DNA of 64,000 nt from Streptomyces griseoaurantiacus (GCA_014656015.1 BNBP01000004.1:1-64000), one strand, 5' to 3'. Shown: positions 23,013-32,163, counted from the stretch's first letter. The notes: generated from the letters alone by a model not told the origin. Numbers and translations: made by a program.

Positions 23013-25357
23013 TCAGTCCTCGTGGCCCAGATGCAGGTCGCGTTCCGTGCGGCCGCCGCCGGCCATGCGCAGGACCGTCGCCACCGGCGGGTACCCCGCC
23101 GCGATCACCGTGTACTCGCCCGAGGAGAGGTCCACGAACCGGAAGACCCCGTCCGCCCCCGTCGTCACCGAGTCGACCACGTTGCCCGCGGCGTCCAGCA
23201 GCGTCACCCGCGCGTCCTCCACCGGCCGGCCGCCGCCCGCCCGGACGGTGCCCCGCAGCACCGCCCCGCCCGCGAGCTCGACGTCCTGCCGGGTCTCCCG
23301 GGAGGCGTGGACGGTGACCGGGAGGGCGGCCGGCCGGTACGCGGGGGCGCTCGCCGCGAGGGTGTACTCGCCGGCCACCAGCTCGGTGATCAGATAACTC
23401 CCCTCGGCCCCGCTCCGGGTGGACCCGACGACCTCGCCGTGCGCGTTGGTGAGGGTGACCGCCGCGTCCCGCACGGGCGTGCCGTCGGCGGTGAGCACGC
23501 TGCCCGCCAGCCGTCCGGCGCCGCCGAGCACCACGTCCAGTTCGACGGGGCGCTCGCCGACCGTCACGGAGACCGCCTGCGGCTGGTGACCGCCGGCCGC
23601 GGCGATCAGCACGTACGCCCCGGGCCCGGGTGTCGCGAGCGCGTAGCGCCCGTCGTCCCCGCTGGCGCCGCGCCCGATCTGCGCGCCGGTGACGTCGATG
23701 AGGGTGAGTGCCGCGCGCGGTACGGCGGTGCCGTCGGGATGCTGCACGCCGCCGCAGACGGGCACTCCGCCGGAGGTGGAGAGGCGGGCCTGCGGGACCT
23801 GCCCGGTGGCGGGGGCGTCGGTGGAGGTGGGGTGGGACACCAGCGGTTTCTCCTTGAGGAAGCAGGCGAGGACGAGCCCGAGGACGAGGATCGGCACCAG
23901 GTAGAGGAAGATGCGCGGCATCGCGTCGGCGTACGCGCGCACATAGGCCTCGCGCAGCTCGGGCGGGAGCGTGCGGACCAGTTGCGGGGTGAGGGACTCG
24001 GGGTCCGGCAGCGCGCCGGCCGCGGTGGAGGGCAGCCGCTCGCTCAGCGCCTCGGTGAGCCGCCGGGCGAAGAGCGTGCCGAAGACGGCGGCGCCGACGC
24101 TGCCGCCGATCTGCCGGAAGTAGTTGTTGGCGCTGGTCGCGGTGCCGAGGTCGGCGGGGCGCACGGCGTTCTGCACGGCGAGGACGAGGACCGGCATCAC
24201 CATGCCGATGCCGGTGCCGAGGACGGCCATCCAGATGCTGTACTGCAGCCGGGGCGTGTCGGTGCCGAGTCCGGACAGCAGCCACATGCCGAGGGCGGAC
24301 AGCGCGCTGCCGAGCAGCGGGTACGGCTTGTAGCGGCCGGTGCGGCTGATGAGCTGCCCGCAGACGATGGAGGCGCCGACGATCCCGGCCATCATGGGCA
24401 GCATCAGCAGCCCGGACTCGGTGGCGGAGACCCCGTCGACCATCTGCAGGAAGGTCGGCAGATAGCTGGCCGCGCCGAAGAGGGCGACGCCGATGACCAG
24501 TCCGACGAGCGCGGTGACGTTGAAGACCGGGTCGCGGAACAGCCGCAGCGGGATGAGGGGTTCGGCGGCGTACCGCTCCGCGAGCAGGAACAGCAGGATG
24601 GCCGCCACGGCTCCCGCGCCGAGACCGAGGACGACCCGTGAGCCCCAGGCGTACTCGGTGCCGCCCCAGCTCGTCAGCAGGACGAGGCAGGTGGAGGCGG
24701 CGGCCAGCAGGAGCGTGCCGGGCACGTCGAGCCGGGCCCGGCGGTCGGGCCGGGGCAGTTTCAGGACGACGGCGACGACGGCGAGGGTGACCAGGCCGAA
24801 GGGCACGTTGATGTAGAAGCACCAGCGCCAGGACAGGTGGTCGGTGAAGTAGCCGCCGAGCAGCGGGCCGGCCACCGAGGCGAGTCCGAAGGCGGCCCCG
24901 ATCGCGCCCATGTAGCGGCCCCGGGCGCGGGGCGGCACGATGTCCGCGATGATCGCCTGCACGCCGATCATGAGTCCGCCGGCGCCGACGCCCTGGACCG
25001 CCCGGTAGGCGATCAGCTGGTCCATGTTCCCGGCCCGGCCGGCCAGCGCGGAGCCGAGGACGAAGACCAGGATGGCGAACTGGAAGACACCCTTGCGGCC
25101 GTAGAGGTCGTGAGCAGGTAGGCGGTGACGGCCCAGGACATCTTGTCCAGCCCGTGCAGCTCACCGACGATCCTGGGCAGCGCGGTGGCGACGATCATCT
25201 GGTCCAGCGCGGCCAGCAGCAGGGCGAGCATCAGGCCGAGGAAGACCAGCCGGACCCGTCGCGGGGTGAGTGGGGCGGCGGCGGGCGGGGGTGGCGGTTC
25301 GGGGGCGCGCGGGGGCGCGAGATCCGTCTCGTCCTGCGTCAGAGTGATCCCGCCCAC
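23013..25357 (-). pseudogene. MFS drug-efflux transporter with carboxypeptidase-regulatory-like tail, frameshifted
   Basis: An EmrB/QacA-type (14-helix) major facilitator. The N-terminal part, from a GTG at 25357 (GGGGAG seven bases upstream), reads through TM1 '[16 protein letters not shown]' to 'WAVTAYLL'. At 25109/25110 the frame breaks: the next sense codons, in another frame, are '[19 protein letters not shown]', the usual loop 2-3 of the family. Some 12 residues (the STIGLPVYGKLG-like part) are missing, so about 37 bases appear deleted. The rest is intact to 23013. After the last helix (about 23860) come three immunoglobulin-like CarboxypepD_reg repeats of about 80 residues. It is either a recent pseudogene or a sequencing error; a short protein from ATG 25025 is unlikely to work. 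Confidence 0.8.
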
Positions 25358-25550
25358 GTAAACGCTCCCCTCACCACGCCTTTCGCGCCCTGCCCGCGCC
25401 CCCAGCCAACTCCGCGCCACCGCACGGAGTTACGGGAAGCGCAACAGCAACTGGGAGATCCACCCGATCCGGTGAGGGAAGCGCACGGGTGAAGGGGTGG
25501 GGCAGGGCGCGGGAGGGCGCGGCGGCGCGCGGGGGGAGGGCGCGCGCTCC

Positions 25551-25994
25551 TTACTTCTCCGTCTCGGCGGCCAGCCGCGCGAGCACCGCGTCGTAGATGC
25601 GGCCGAGGCCCTTGGGCGCGAACGTCTTCTCGAAGAAGCCGCCGATGCCGCCCGCGCCGTTCCACGTGCTCGTGACGACGACCCGTGCCCGGCCCTCACC
25701 CGCCGGGGTCACCCGCCAGGTCGTGACCATGGAGGAGTTGCGGTCCTTCTCGACCAGCTCCCCGTCGGTCGGCTCGCTGACCTCGAGCAGGCAGTCGCGC
25801 ACGCGCTTGCTCGTGGCCTGCAGCTTCCAGTGGACGAGGGTGCCCTCGCCGTCGCCGCCCTCGCGCACCTCGTACTCGCTGAAGTGTTCGGGCAGCAGCT
25901 TCGCGCGCGTGCCGGTGTAGTCGGCCAGGGAGTCGAACACCTTCTCCGCGTCCGCAGCGATGACTCGCTCGGTGGTGGCCTCGACCTGCGCCAT
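25551..25994 (-). CDS. SRPBCC family protein
   Basis: A 147-residue START/SRPBCC-fold protein. 'AEKVFDSLADYTGTRAKLLP' opens the fold, the beta-sheet contains 'EGTLVHWKLQAT' and 'SMVTTWRVTPAGEGRARVVV', and the long C-terminal helix is 'GFFEKTFAPKGLGRIYDAVL'. The family binds hydrophobic ligands; toxin RatA and polyketide cyclase relatives are included, so no specific function is safe. The ATG at 25994 has GAAGAGG nine bases upstream. It is divergent from the radical SAM gene across 262 bases containing LexA-like boxes, which could also affect this gene. Confidence 0.82.
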   Translation of the reverse strand: MAQVEATTERVIAADAEKVFDSLADYTGTRAKLLPEHFSEYEVREGGDGEGTLVHWKLQATSKRVRDCLLEVSEPTDGELVEKDRNSSMVTTWRVTPAGEGRARVVVTSTWNGAGGIGGFFEKTFAPKGLGRIYDAVLARLAAETEK

Positions 25995-26173
25995 GACGTT
26001 CCTCTTCCTGTACGTGTGACGGGTGGGGTCAATCCCACCACACCCCGGGCGGCGGGCGGACGCGGACCGCGAGCACGCGCACCCGGACCCCGGCGCACGC
26101 GCCGTGCGCCACGCCGGGCGGGAGTCCCGAGATGCCGGAAAAGCCGCAGGCCGGAACCCTCGCCCACTCATAT

Positions 26174-26187
26174 CGAACATACGAACG
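26174..26187. promoter_or_regulatory. LexA-box-like sequence (12 of 14 matches)
   Basis: CGAACATACGAACG compared with the Gram-positive LexA consensus CGAACRNRYGTTCG differs only in the two central bases of the right half. It lies 34 bases upstream of a better box and may be a second, weaker operator. Confidence 0.35.
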
Positions 26188-26207
26188 ACCCCACTCCCCC
26201 GATCAAG

Positions 26208-26221
26208 GGAACGTATGTTCT
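26208..26221. promoter_or_regulatory. LexA-box-like operator of the radical SAM gene
   Basis: GGAACGTATGTTCT contains the perfect dyad GAAC-GTAT-GTTC and fits CGAACRNRYGTTCG at 12 of 14 positions, with mismatches only at the outer bases. It abuts a -10-like TATTCT (26221-26226), so a bound repressor would block polymerase. The gene starts 36 bases downstream. From memory the mycobacterial homologue Rv2578c is listed among LexA-controlled genes. Confidence 0.6.
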
Positions 26222-26256
26222 ATTCTGGGTGGGCCGCACTACCCCGAGGAGGCGCC

Positions 26257-27312
26257 ATGCGCTGGGACAACCTCGCCGATCCCGCCGGGGACCGCGCCCG
26301 TGACGCCGCGCTGTTCGGTGCGGACGCGGTCACCACACGCACGTTCGACACCCCTGAATTCCGCGGAATCACCTTCCACGAGGTGCGCGCCCGTTCGATA
26401 GTGAACCGGGTGCCGGGCGCCTCGCGCATGCCGTTCGAATGGACGGTCAACCCCTACCGGGGCTGCTCGCACGCGTGCGTGTACTGCTTCGCCCGCAAGA
26501 CCCACAGCTATCTGGACCTCGACACCGGCCTGGACTTCGACTCGCAGATCGTGGTGAAGGTCAACGCTCCCGAACTGCTGCGCCGGCAGCTCGCCTCGCC
26601 GCGCTGGCACGGCGAGCACATCGCGATGGGTACCAACGTGGACTGCTACCAGCGGGCCGAGGGGCGCTACCGGCTGATGCCGGGGATCATCGCCGCCCTG
26701 CGGGACCGCGCCAACCCCTTCTCGATCCTCACCAAGGGCACGCTGATCCTGCGCGACCTGGACCTGCTCCGGCAGGCCTCCGAGGTCACCGACGTCGGCA
26801 TCTCCGTCTCCGTGGGCTTCACCGACACGGCGCTGTGGCGCACGGTCGAGCCGGGCACCCCGGCCCCCGAACGGCGCCTGGAGGTCGTGCGCGCCCTCGC
26901 CGGGCAGGGCATCGGCTGCGGGGTCCTGATGGCCCCGGTCATACCGTTCCTCGGCGACCGCCCCGAGCAGCTCCGGGCCACCGTGCGGGCGATCGCCGCG
27001 GCCGGGGCCACCTCGGTGACCCCCCTGGTACTGCACCTGCGCCCGGGGGCGCGCGAGTGGTTCATGGCCTGGCTGGAGCACCACCACCCGCACCTCGTGC
27101 GCCGCTACGAGCGCCTGTACGCGGCGGGCGCCTACGCCCCGACCTGGTACCAGCGCCGGATCACCCGTCAGGTGCACGAGCTGGCCCGGGAGTACGGGAT
27201 CGGCCCCGCCCGCGCGGGGATGCCCCGCCGGATCCGGCCGGCCGGGCCGCTGCCCGAGGAGCCCCTGGAACCGACGGCGTCCGCCGCCCCCACCCAGCTG
27301 ACCCTGCTCTGA
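26257..27312 (+). CDS. Rv2578c-type radical SAM protein
   Basis: A 351-residue radical SAM enzyme. The [4Fe-4S] cluster motif C70-x3-C74-x2-C77 lies in 'NPYRGCSHACVYCFAR', followed by 'GMGTNVD'-like 'IAMGTNVDCYQRAEGRYRLM', 'FSILTKGTLILRDLDLL' and 'GVLMAPVIPFLGD', all features of the Rv2578c / SPL-like subgroup related to DNA photoproduct lyase. The substrate is unknown. The ATG at 26257 follows CGAGGAGGCGCC. LexA-like boxes upstream suggest induction by DNA damage. The Pro-rich C-terminal 30 residues are variable. Transcribed alone as far as can be seen; the next gene is 183 bases away. Confidence 0.9.
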   Translation: MRWDNLADPAGDRARDAALFGADAVTTRTFDTPEFRGITFHEVRARSIVNRVPGASRMPFEWTVNPYRGCSHACVYCFARKTHSYLDLDTGLDFDSQIVVKVNAPELLRRQLASPRWHGEHIAMGTNVDCYQRAEGRYRLMPGIIAALRDRANPFSILTKGTLILRDLDLLRQASEVTDVGISVSVGFTDTALWRTVEPGTPAPERRLEVVRALAGQGIGCGVLMAPVIPFLGDRPEQLRATVRAIAAAGATSVTPLVLHLRPGAREWFMAWLEHHHPHLVRRYERLYAAGAYAPTWYQRRITRQVHELAREYGIGPARAGMPRRIRPAGPLPEEPLEPTASAAPTQLTLL

Positions 27313-27495
27313 GCCTCCGGGCCCCCGCGCCGCCGGTCACGGCAGCCGGACGCATCCCGCGGCCCGATCGGCTGAACTTTGCCCGAACGGGTTCCCCCGG
27401 GCGCGCTTCCCGGGACGATGCGGCGAGGACCGTGCCCCTCACGGGCGCGGATTCCGCGTCCTGTGCGTCCTGTCCCGCGCCTTGGGAGGCCCGGC

Positions 27496-29163
27496 ATGAG
27501 AAGAACCGCAGCGGTGCTGTGCGGTGCCGCGATCGCGATGGCGGGGCTGCCGGTCGGCGCCCCGGCCGCGGCGAGCGCCGCCCCGCCCGCCCTGACGTCC
27601 GCCGTCACGACGGGCACGACCGGCACGACCGCCCCGGGCACGACCGGCACCGGGTCCCCGTCCGCGAGTTCGCCGCCCGCCGCGGCGAAGCTCGGCTGGA
27701 AGAAGTGCGCCACCGGCGGGACGCCCACCCTGCAGTGCGCGAGCCTCAAGGTGCCGCTCGACCACGCGAAGCCGAACGGCCGCAAGATCACCCTCGCCCT
27801 CTCCCGGGTCCCGCACACCGCCCGTACCTTCCAGGGACCGCTGCTGGTCAACCCCGGCGGGCCGGGCGGCAGCGGGCGGAGTCTCGCCGGCTTCGTCGCC
27901 TCCTCGCTGCCGAAGGCGGTGGCCGCCCAGTACGACGTGATCGGCTTCGACCCGCGCGGCGTGGGCGCGAGCACCCCCGCGCTGGACTGCGCGCCGGGGC
28001 ACTTCGCCCCCGTGCGCCCCGACACCGTGCCGCGCACGCCCGCGCTCGAACAGGCCAACCTCTCCCGCGCCCGCTCCTTCGCGCGGGCGTGCGGCGCCAA
28101 GTACAAGGACCTGCTGCCGTATCTCGACACGGTCAGCGCCGCGCGCGACATGGACGCGATGCGCCGGGCGCTCGGCGCCAAGAAGATCAACTACTTCGGG
28201 TACTCGTACGGCACCTACCTGGGCGCCGTCTACGCCAAGCTCTACCCGCAGCGGGTGCGGCGCCTGGTGCTGGACTCGATCGTGGACCCGAGGGGCGTCT
28301 GGTACGAGGACAACCTCCAGCAGGACCACGCCTTCGAGGAGCGGCACCGGGCGTTCCTGGCCTGGATCGCCGAGCACGACGCGGCCTACGGGCTCGGCAC
28401 CGACCCCGCCGCGGTCGAGGCCGAGTGGCACACGATGCGGGAGGACCTCGCCGCGCACCCGGCCGGCGGCACGGTGGGCGCCGCCGAACTGGAGGACACC
28501 TTCATCCCCGGCGGCTACTACGACGGCTACTGGCCCTATCTGGCCGAGGCGTTCGCGGCCTGGGTCCACGACAAGGACGCGGACGCGTTGGTCGGGGCGT
28601 ACCGGACCTTCGGCGCGGTCGACGCCGCGGGTGACAACGGGTACAGCGTCTACACCGCGGTGCAGTGCCGTGACGCGGGCTGGCCGAAGGACTGGAACCG
28701 GTGGCGCGAGGACAGCTGGGCGGTGTACTCCAAGTCGCCGTTCATGGCCTGGAACAACGCCTGGTACAACGCGCCCTGCGCGTTCTGGCCGACACCGGCG
28801 AAGCGGCCGGTGGACGTCGCCAACGACAAGCTTCCGCCGGCGCTGCTGTTCCAGGCCACCGACGACGCGGCCACGCCCTACGAGGGCGGGGTGCGGACGC
28901 ATCACCTGCTGCGCGGCTCGGCGCTGGTCGTCGAGGAGGGCGGCGGGAACCACGGCATCACGCTGAGCGGAAACGCCTGCCTGGACGGCCATCTGGCGAC
29001 GTATCTGCGCACCGGCAAGGTGCCGCACGGCCCGGGCGAGGCCGACGCCCGCTGTGCCGCGCTCCCCGCCCCGAAGCCCCGGCCGGCCGGGGAGGCGGCC
29101 AAGGCGGCGCCGAAGCCCTCACCCGGCTCGGCACTGCACGGGCTGCTCGGCTTCCGGAGCTGA
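27496..29163 (+). CDS. Secreted alpha/beta hydrolase (tripeptidyl aminopeptidase-like)
   Basis: A 555-residue exported serine hydrolase. Residues 1-30 are a Sec signal peptide (MRRTAAV start, hydrophobic core, ASAAP cleavage). A Thr/Gly/Ser linker (about 38-62) precedes the hydrolase fold: oxyanion region 'LLVNPGGPGGSG', 'GFDPRGVGAST', nucleophile Ser about 237 in 'FGYSYGTYLG', Asp in 'ATDDAATP' (about 456) and His in 'GGGNHGIT' (about 486). This is the Streptomyces tripeptidyl aminopeptidase/SlpD-SlpE type, releasing tripeptides from extracellular proteins. The ATG follows GGGAGGCCCGGC. Several Cys residues probably form disulphides. The tail is Pro/Lys/Ala-rich. Confidence 0.9.
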   Translation: MRRTAAVLCGAAIAMAGLPVGAPAAASAAPPALTSAVTTGTTGTTAPGTTGTGSPSASSPPAAAKLGWKKCATGGTPTLQCASLKVPLDHAKPNGRKITLALSRVPHTARTFQGPLLVNPGGPGGSGRSLAGFVASSLPKAVAAQYDVIGFDPRGVGASTPALDCAPGHFAPVRPDTVPRTPALEQANLSRARSFARACGAKYKDLLPYLDTVSAARDMDAMRRALGAKKINYFGYSYGTYLGAVYAKLYPQRVRRLVLDSIVDPRGVWYEDNLQQDHAFEERHRAFLAWIAEHDAAYGLGTDPAAVEAEWHTMREDLAAHPAGGTVGAAELEDTFIPGGYYDGYWPYLAEAFAAWVHDKDADALVGAYRTFGAVDAAGDNGYSVYTAVQCRDAGWPKDWNRWREDSWAVYSKSPFMAWNNAWYNAPCAFWPTPAKRPVDVANDKLPPALLFQATDDAATPYEGGVRTHHLLRGSALVVEEGGGNHGITLSGNACLDGHLATYLRTGKVPHGPGEADARCAALPAPKPRPAGEAAKAAPKPSPGSALHGLLGFRS

Positions 29164-29217
29164 TCGGGACCGGTCCGGTGCCGTGCCTCGTCCGCCCGGA
29201 TCCGGTGCCGGGCCATG

Positions 29218-29260
29218 CCGGTGCGGTCCGCACCGGGCCGGGCCGCCGCTACGGGCGGCC
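29218..29260. terminator. Tandem hairpins between converging genes
   Basis: Two GC-only hairpins, 29218-29236 (9-bp arms) and 29241-29260 (7-bp arms, 6-base loop), fill the gap between the hydrolase and the HEAT-repeat gene. They are plausible terminators but lack T tracts. Confidence 0.4.
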
Positions 29261-29277
29261 CTCCGGCCCCCGGTGCC

Positions 29278-29853
29278 TCACCGCGCGCCCGGGATCCGCT
29301 CCAGGGCGCGCACGGCGGCCTCGGCCAGGGCCGGGTGCGCCAGGGCCTCGCGCAGGACGGGCACGGCCCGGGGGTCGCCCAGGACGCCGAGGCCCTCGAC
29401 ACAGGCCAGGGCCACGCGGCGGTAGGGGTCGTGGGGGCGCAGCCGGCGGCGCAGGGTGGTGAGGAGCGCCGGTACGGCCTCGGGGCCGCCGAGCGCGGTG
29501 AGCAGGCGTACGGGGTGCAGGGCGTAGGCGACTCGCAGTTCGTTGGTGGCGAGGGCGGCGGCCGCGCGGGCGGTGCGGGGGTCGCCGAGCCGGGCCAGGG
29601 CGTGGGCGGCGGAGGCGCAGCGGGGCGGGTCGCGGTGGTTGAGGAGGAGGACGAGCGACTCGAAGGCGCGGCGGTCGCCGGCCAGGCCGAGGCGGAAGGC
29701 GGCCAGTTCGCGGGCCCACAGCGGGCGGCCGGGTTCGGTGAGGACGGCCGCGAGCGCGTCGGGGTCCTCGGTGGTCACCAGGCGTTCGTAGGCGGGGCCG
29801 CCACCCGCCTCGCGCCGTAAGCGCTCCGTGAGCGTTCGCAACTCTTCGTCCAT
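29278..29853 (-). CDS. HEAT-repeat protein with a TTA codon
   Basis: A 191-residue all-helical protein built of about four HEAT/armadillo-like repeats: 'WARELAAFRLGLAGDRRAFE', 'RCASAAHALARLGDPRTARA', 'RVALACVEGLGVLGDPRAVP', 'LREALAHPALAEAAVRALE'. Such scaffolds mediate protein contacts; no catalytic site is seen. Codon 12 (29820-29818) is TTA, the rare leucine codon that needs the bldA tRNA in Streptomyces, so translation may be delayed to development. TAACCT (29866-29861) lies seven bases before the ATG and no ribosome site is visible, suggesting a leaderless mRNA. Confidence 0.8.
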   Translation of the reverse strand: MDEELRTLTERLRREAGGGPAYERLVTTEDPDALAAVLTEPGRPLWARELAAFRLGLAGDRRAFESLVLLLNHRDPPRCASAAHALARLGDPRTARAAAALATNELRVAYALHPVRLLTALGGPEAVPALLTTLRRRLRPHDPYRRVALACVEGLGVLGDPRAVPVLREALAHPALAEAAVRALERIPGAR

Positions 29854-30332
29854 GGTTCCGAGGTTAGGGGCGGGGCCGCCCGCGCGGGACGCGGATCACG
29901 AACATCACCGGAGGGCAGCGGGGAACCCTGGAGATGGGCCGGGGGCCGCCCGGCCCGCGAAGGGCGCGAGAACCTGAAGCACAGGGTCTGGCGCGCTCGT
30001 TACCCGTGAGTTAAGCTCAGACGAGCGAGTTACCCCTCGCATCTCGCTGTTCCTCAGGGCGGTTTGGTGACGCAGCCGCCGTGAGGGCGGAACAGTCGGT
30101 CCGGTGCCCCGCTCCGTGGGTACCGCGGTGCGACCCGGCCTGGGGACAGGGCCGGTCGGACACCGCCGCCGCGCGGGCACGTGTGCCCGAAACGGCGTCG
30201 GACGGTCGCGCCCGCGGCCCGGCGAACTCCGCACATTCCCGCGCAGCACCCCTCTCCCGCTCGCATTCCGGTGCGCCCCGCGGCGCACGACGTGCGTGCT
30301 TCCGTCGTCACCCTCATTTCTGGAGTCCCGCG
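29854..30332. other. Intergenic regulatory region before the dehydrogenase gene
   Basis: No convincing gene lies here. At 29994-30035 several symmetric elements cluster: an inverted repeat CGCTCGT (29994-30000) / ACGAGCG (30021-30027), a near palindrome TGAG-N5-CTCA (30007-30019) and a direct repeat GTTACCC (29999-30005 and 30029-30035, offset 30 bases). These look like a TetR-family operator; the TetR gene at 32332 is a candidate partner. The gap to the ATG is about 300 bases, so a long leader or a nearer unrecognised promoter is implied. Confidence 0.4.
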
Positions 30333-32141
30333 ATGGCCACTCCCCTCTCCGACACTTCCCTGTCCCCGCTGCGGACCGTCGCCGTCGTCGGCCTCGGCAC
30401 CATGGGCACCGGCATCGCCGAGGTCCTCGCCCAGGCCGGCCGCGAGGTCGTCGGCATCGACGTCAGCGAGACCGCCGCCACCCGGGCCGTCGCCGCCCTG
30501 GAGGCGGCCACCGCCCGTTCCGTGGAGCGCGGCCGGCTGACCGAGGACCGGCGCGAGGACGTGCTCGCGCGCTTCCGCACCTTCACCGACCTCCGGGCCG
30601 CCTCCGAGGCCGACCTGGTGATCGAGGTGGTCCCGGAGTCCTACGAGATCAAGCAGCAGGTGTTCCGCGAGCTCGACGCCCTCGTGCGCCCGGACGCGAT
30701 CCTCACCACCGGCACCAACGCGCTCTCCGTCACCCGGCTCGCCGCCGAGTCGGCCCGCCCCGAACGCGTGCTCGGCCTGCACTTCTTCAACCCGGCCCCG
30801 GCGATGCGGCTCGTCGAGGTCGTCTCCTCGGTGCTCACCTCCCCCGCCGCCGTCCGGGCCGTGACCGATCTCGCGCTGGACCTGGGCAAGGAGCCGGTCG
30901 CCGTCGGCGACCGGCCCGGCTTCGTCGCGGACGGCCTGCTGTTCGGGTATCTCAACCAGGCGGCCGCGATGTACGAGACCAAGTACGCCTCCCGCGAGGA
31001 CATCGACGCCGCGATGAAGCTGGGCTGCGGTCTGCCGATGGGCCCGCTGGCGCTGCTCGACCTGATCGGCGTCGACACCGCCCGCACGGTCCTGGAGGCG
31101 ATGTACACCGCCTCCAGGGACCGGCTGCACGCCCCCGCGCCCATCCTGCGCCAGCTCAGCGAGGCCGGCCTGACGGGCCGCAAGTCGGGCCGCGGCTTCT
31201 ACACCTACGAGGAGCCCGGCAGCGCGACCGTCGTGCGGGACGCGCTGACCCCGCCGGCCGGCGGCCCCGCCTCCGGCACCGCCCGTCCCGTCCGCTCCGT
31301 GGGCGTGGCAGGCAGCGGCACCATGGCCTCCGGCATCGCCGAGGTGTTCGCCAAAGCCGGGTACGACGTCGTCCTCGCCGCCCGCACCGAGGAGAAGGCG
31401 GCGGCCGCGCGGGCCCGGATCGGCAGTTCCCTGGCCCGCTCGGTGGACAAGGGCCGGATGACGGTGGAGGCGGCCGCGGCGGCCCTGGACCGGATCACCC
31501 CCGCCGACTCCTACGACGCCTTCGCCGACGTCGATCTGGCGGTGGAGGCGGTGGCGGAGGACCTGGAGGTCAAGAAGCAGCTCTTCGCCGCGCTGGACAA
31601 GGTGTGCAAGCCGGGGGCGGTGCTGGCCACGACCACCTCCTCACTGCCCGTCGTCGCCTGTGCCCGCGCCACCTCGCGGCCGCAGTCCGTGATCGGCATG
31701 CACTTCTTCAACCCGGCCCCCGCGATGAAGCTGGTCGAGGTGGTGCGCACGGTGCTGACCTCGGACGACGTGCACGCCACCGTCCGTGAGGTGTGCGCGC
31801 ACCTCCGCAAGCACCCGGTGGACTGCGGGGACCGGGCCGGTTTCATCGTCAACGCCCTGCTGTTCCCGTACCTGAACAACGCGGTGAAGATGGTGCAGGA
31901 GCACTACGCGACGCTCGACGACATCGACGCGGCCATGAAGCTGGGCGGCGGCTACCCGATGGGCCCCTTCGAGCTGCTCGACGTGGTGGGTCTCGACGTG
32001 TCGCTGGCCATCGAGAAGGTGCTGCACCGCGAATTCCGCGACCCGGGCCTGGCGCCCGCCCCGCTCCTGGAGCATCTGGTGGCCGCGGGCTGCCTCGGCC
32101 GCAAGACGGGCCGCGGCTTCCGCGAACATGCCCGGCGCTGA
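30333..32141 (+). CDS. Tandem 3-hydroxyacyl-CoA dehydrogenase (fused duplicate)
   Basis: A 602-residue protein made of two complete 3-hydroxyacyl-CoA dehydrogenase modules (about 14-300 and 325-600). Each has an NAD loop ('VVGLGTMGTGIAEV', 'VAGSGTMASGIAEV') and 'HFFNPAPAM' with the catalytic His, then 'LVEVV' with the Glu. The second half keeps the Ser pair ('TTTSSLPV') and the Asn ('GFIVNALLFPYLN'); the first half has 'GTNALSV' and 'GFVADGLLFGYLN', so both are lost and it may be a structural or binding module. The reaction is 3-hydroxybutyryl-CoA to acetoacetyl-CoA, feeding the pathway encoded from 34.4 kb. The ATG follows TCTGGAGTC; a hairpin terminator follows. Confidence 0.9.
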   Translation: MATPLSDTSLSPLRTVAVVGLGTMGTGIAEVLAQAGREVVGIDVSETAATRAVAALEAATARSVERGRLTEDRREDVLARFRTFTDLRAASEADLVIEVVPESYEIKQQVFRELDALVRPDAILTTGTNALSVTRLAAESARPERVLGLHFFNPAPAMRLVEVVSSVLTSPAAVRAVTDLALDLGKEPVAVGDRPGFVADGLLFGYLNQAAAMYETKYASREDIDAAMKLGCGLPMGPLALLDLIGVDTARTVLEAMYTASRDRLHAPAPILRQLSEAGLTGRKSGRGFYTYEEPGSATVVRDALTPPAGGPASGTARPVRSVGVAGSGTMASGIAEVFAKAGYDVVLAARTEEKAAAARARIGSSLARSVDKGRMTVEAAAAALDRITPADSYDAFADVDLAVEAVAEDLEVKKQLFAALDKVCKPGAVLATTTSSLPVVACARATSRPQSVIGMHFFNPAPAMKLVEVVRTVLTSDDVHATVREVCAHLRKHPVDCGDRAGFIVNALLFPYLNNAVKMVQEHYATLDDIDAAMKLGGGYPMGPFELLDVVGLDVSLAIEKVLHREFRDPGLAPAPLLEHLVAAGCLGRKTGRGFREHARR

Positions 32142-32163
32142 ACGGGGCGGGGGCGGTCGGTCC

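Noticed and set aside
25013..25110. Programmed ribosomal frameshift in the MFS gene
   Set aside because: About 12 conserved residues are missing at the junction and there is no slippery heptamer or stimulating structure; a deletion explains it better.
30118..30123. GGGTAC as a sigma-B promoter of the tandem dehydrogenase
   Set aside because: No matching -35 element at the allowed spacing and it lies 210 bases from the start.
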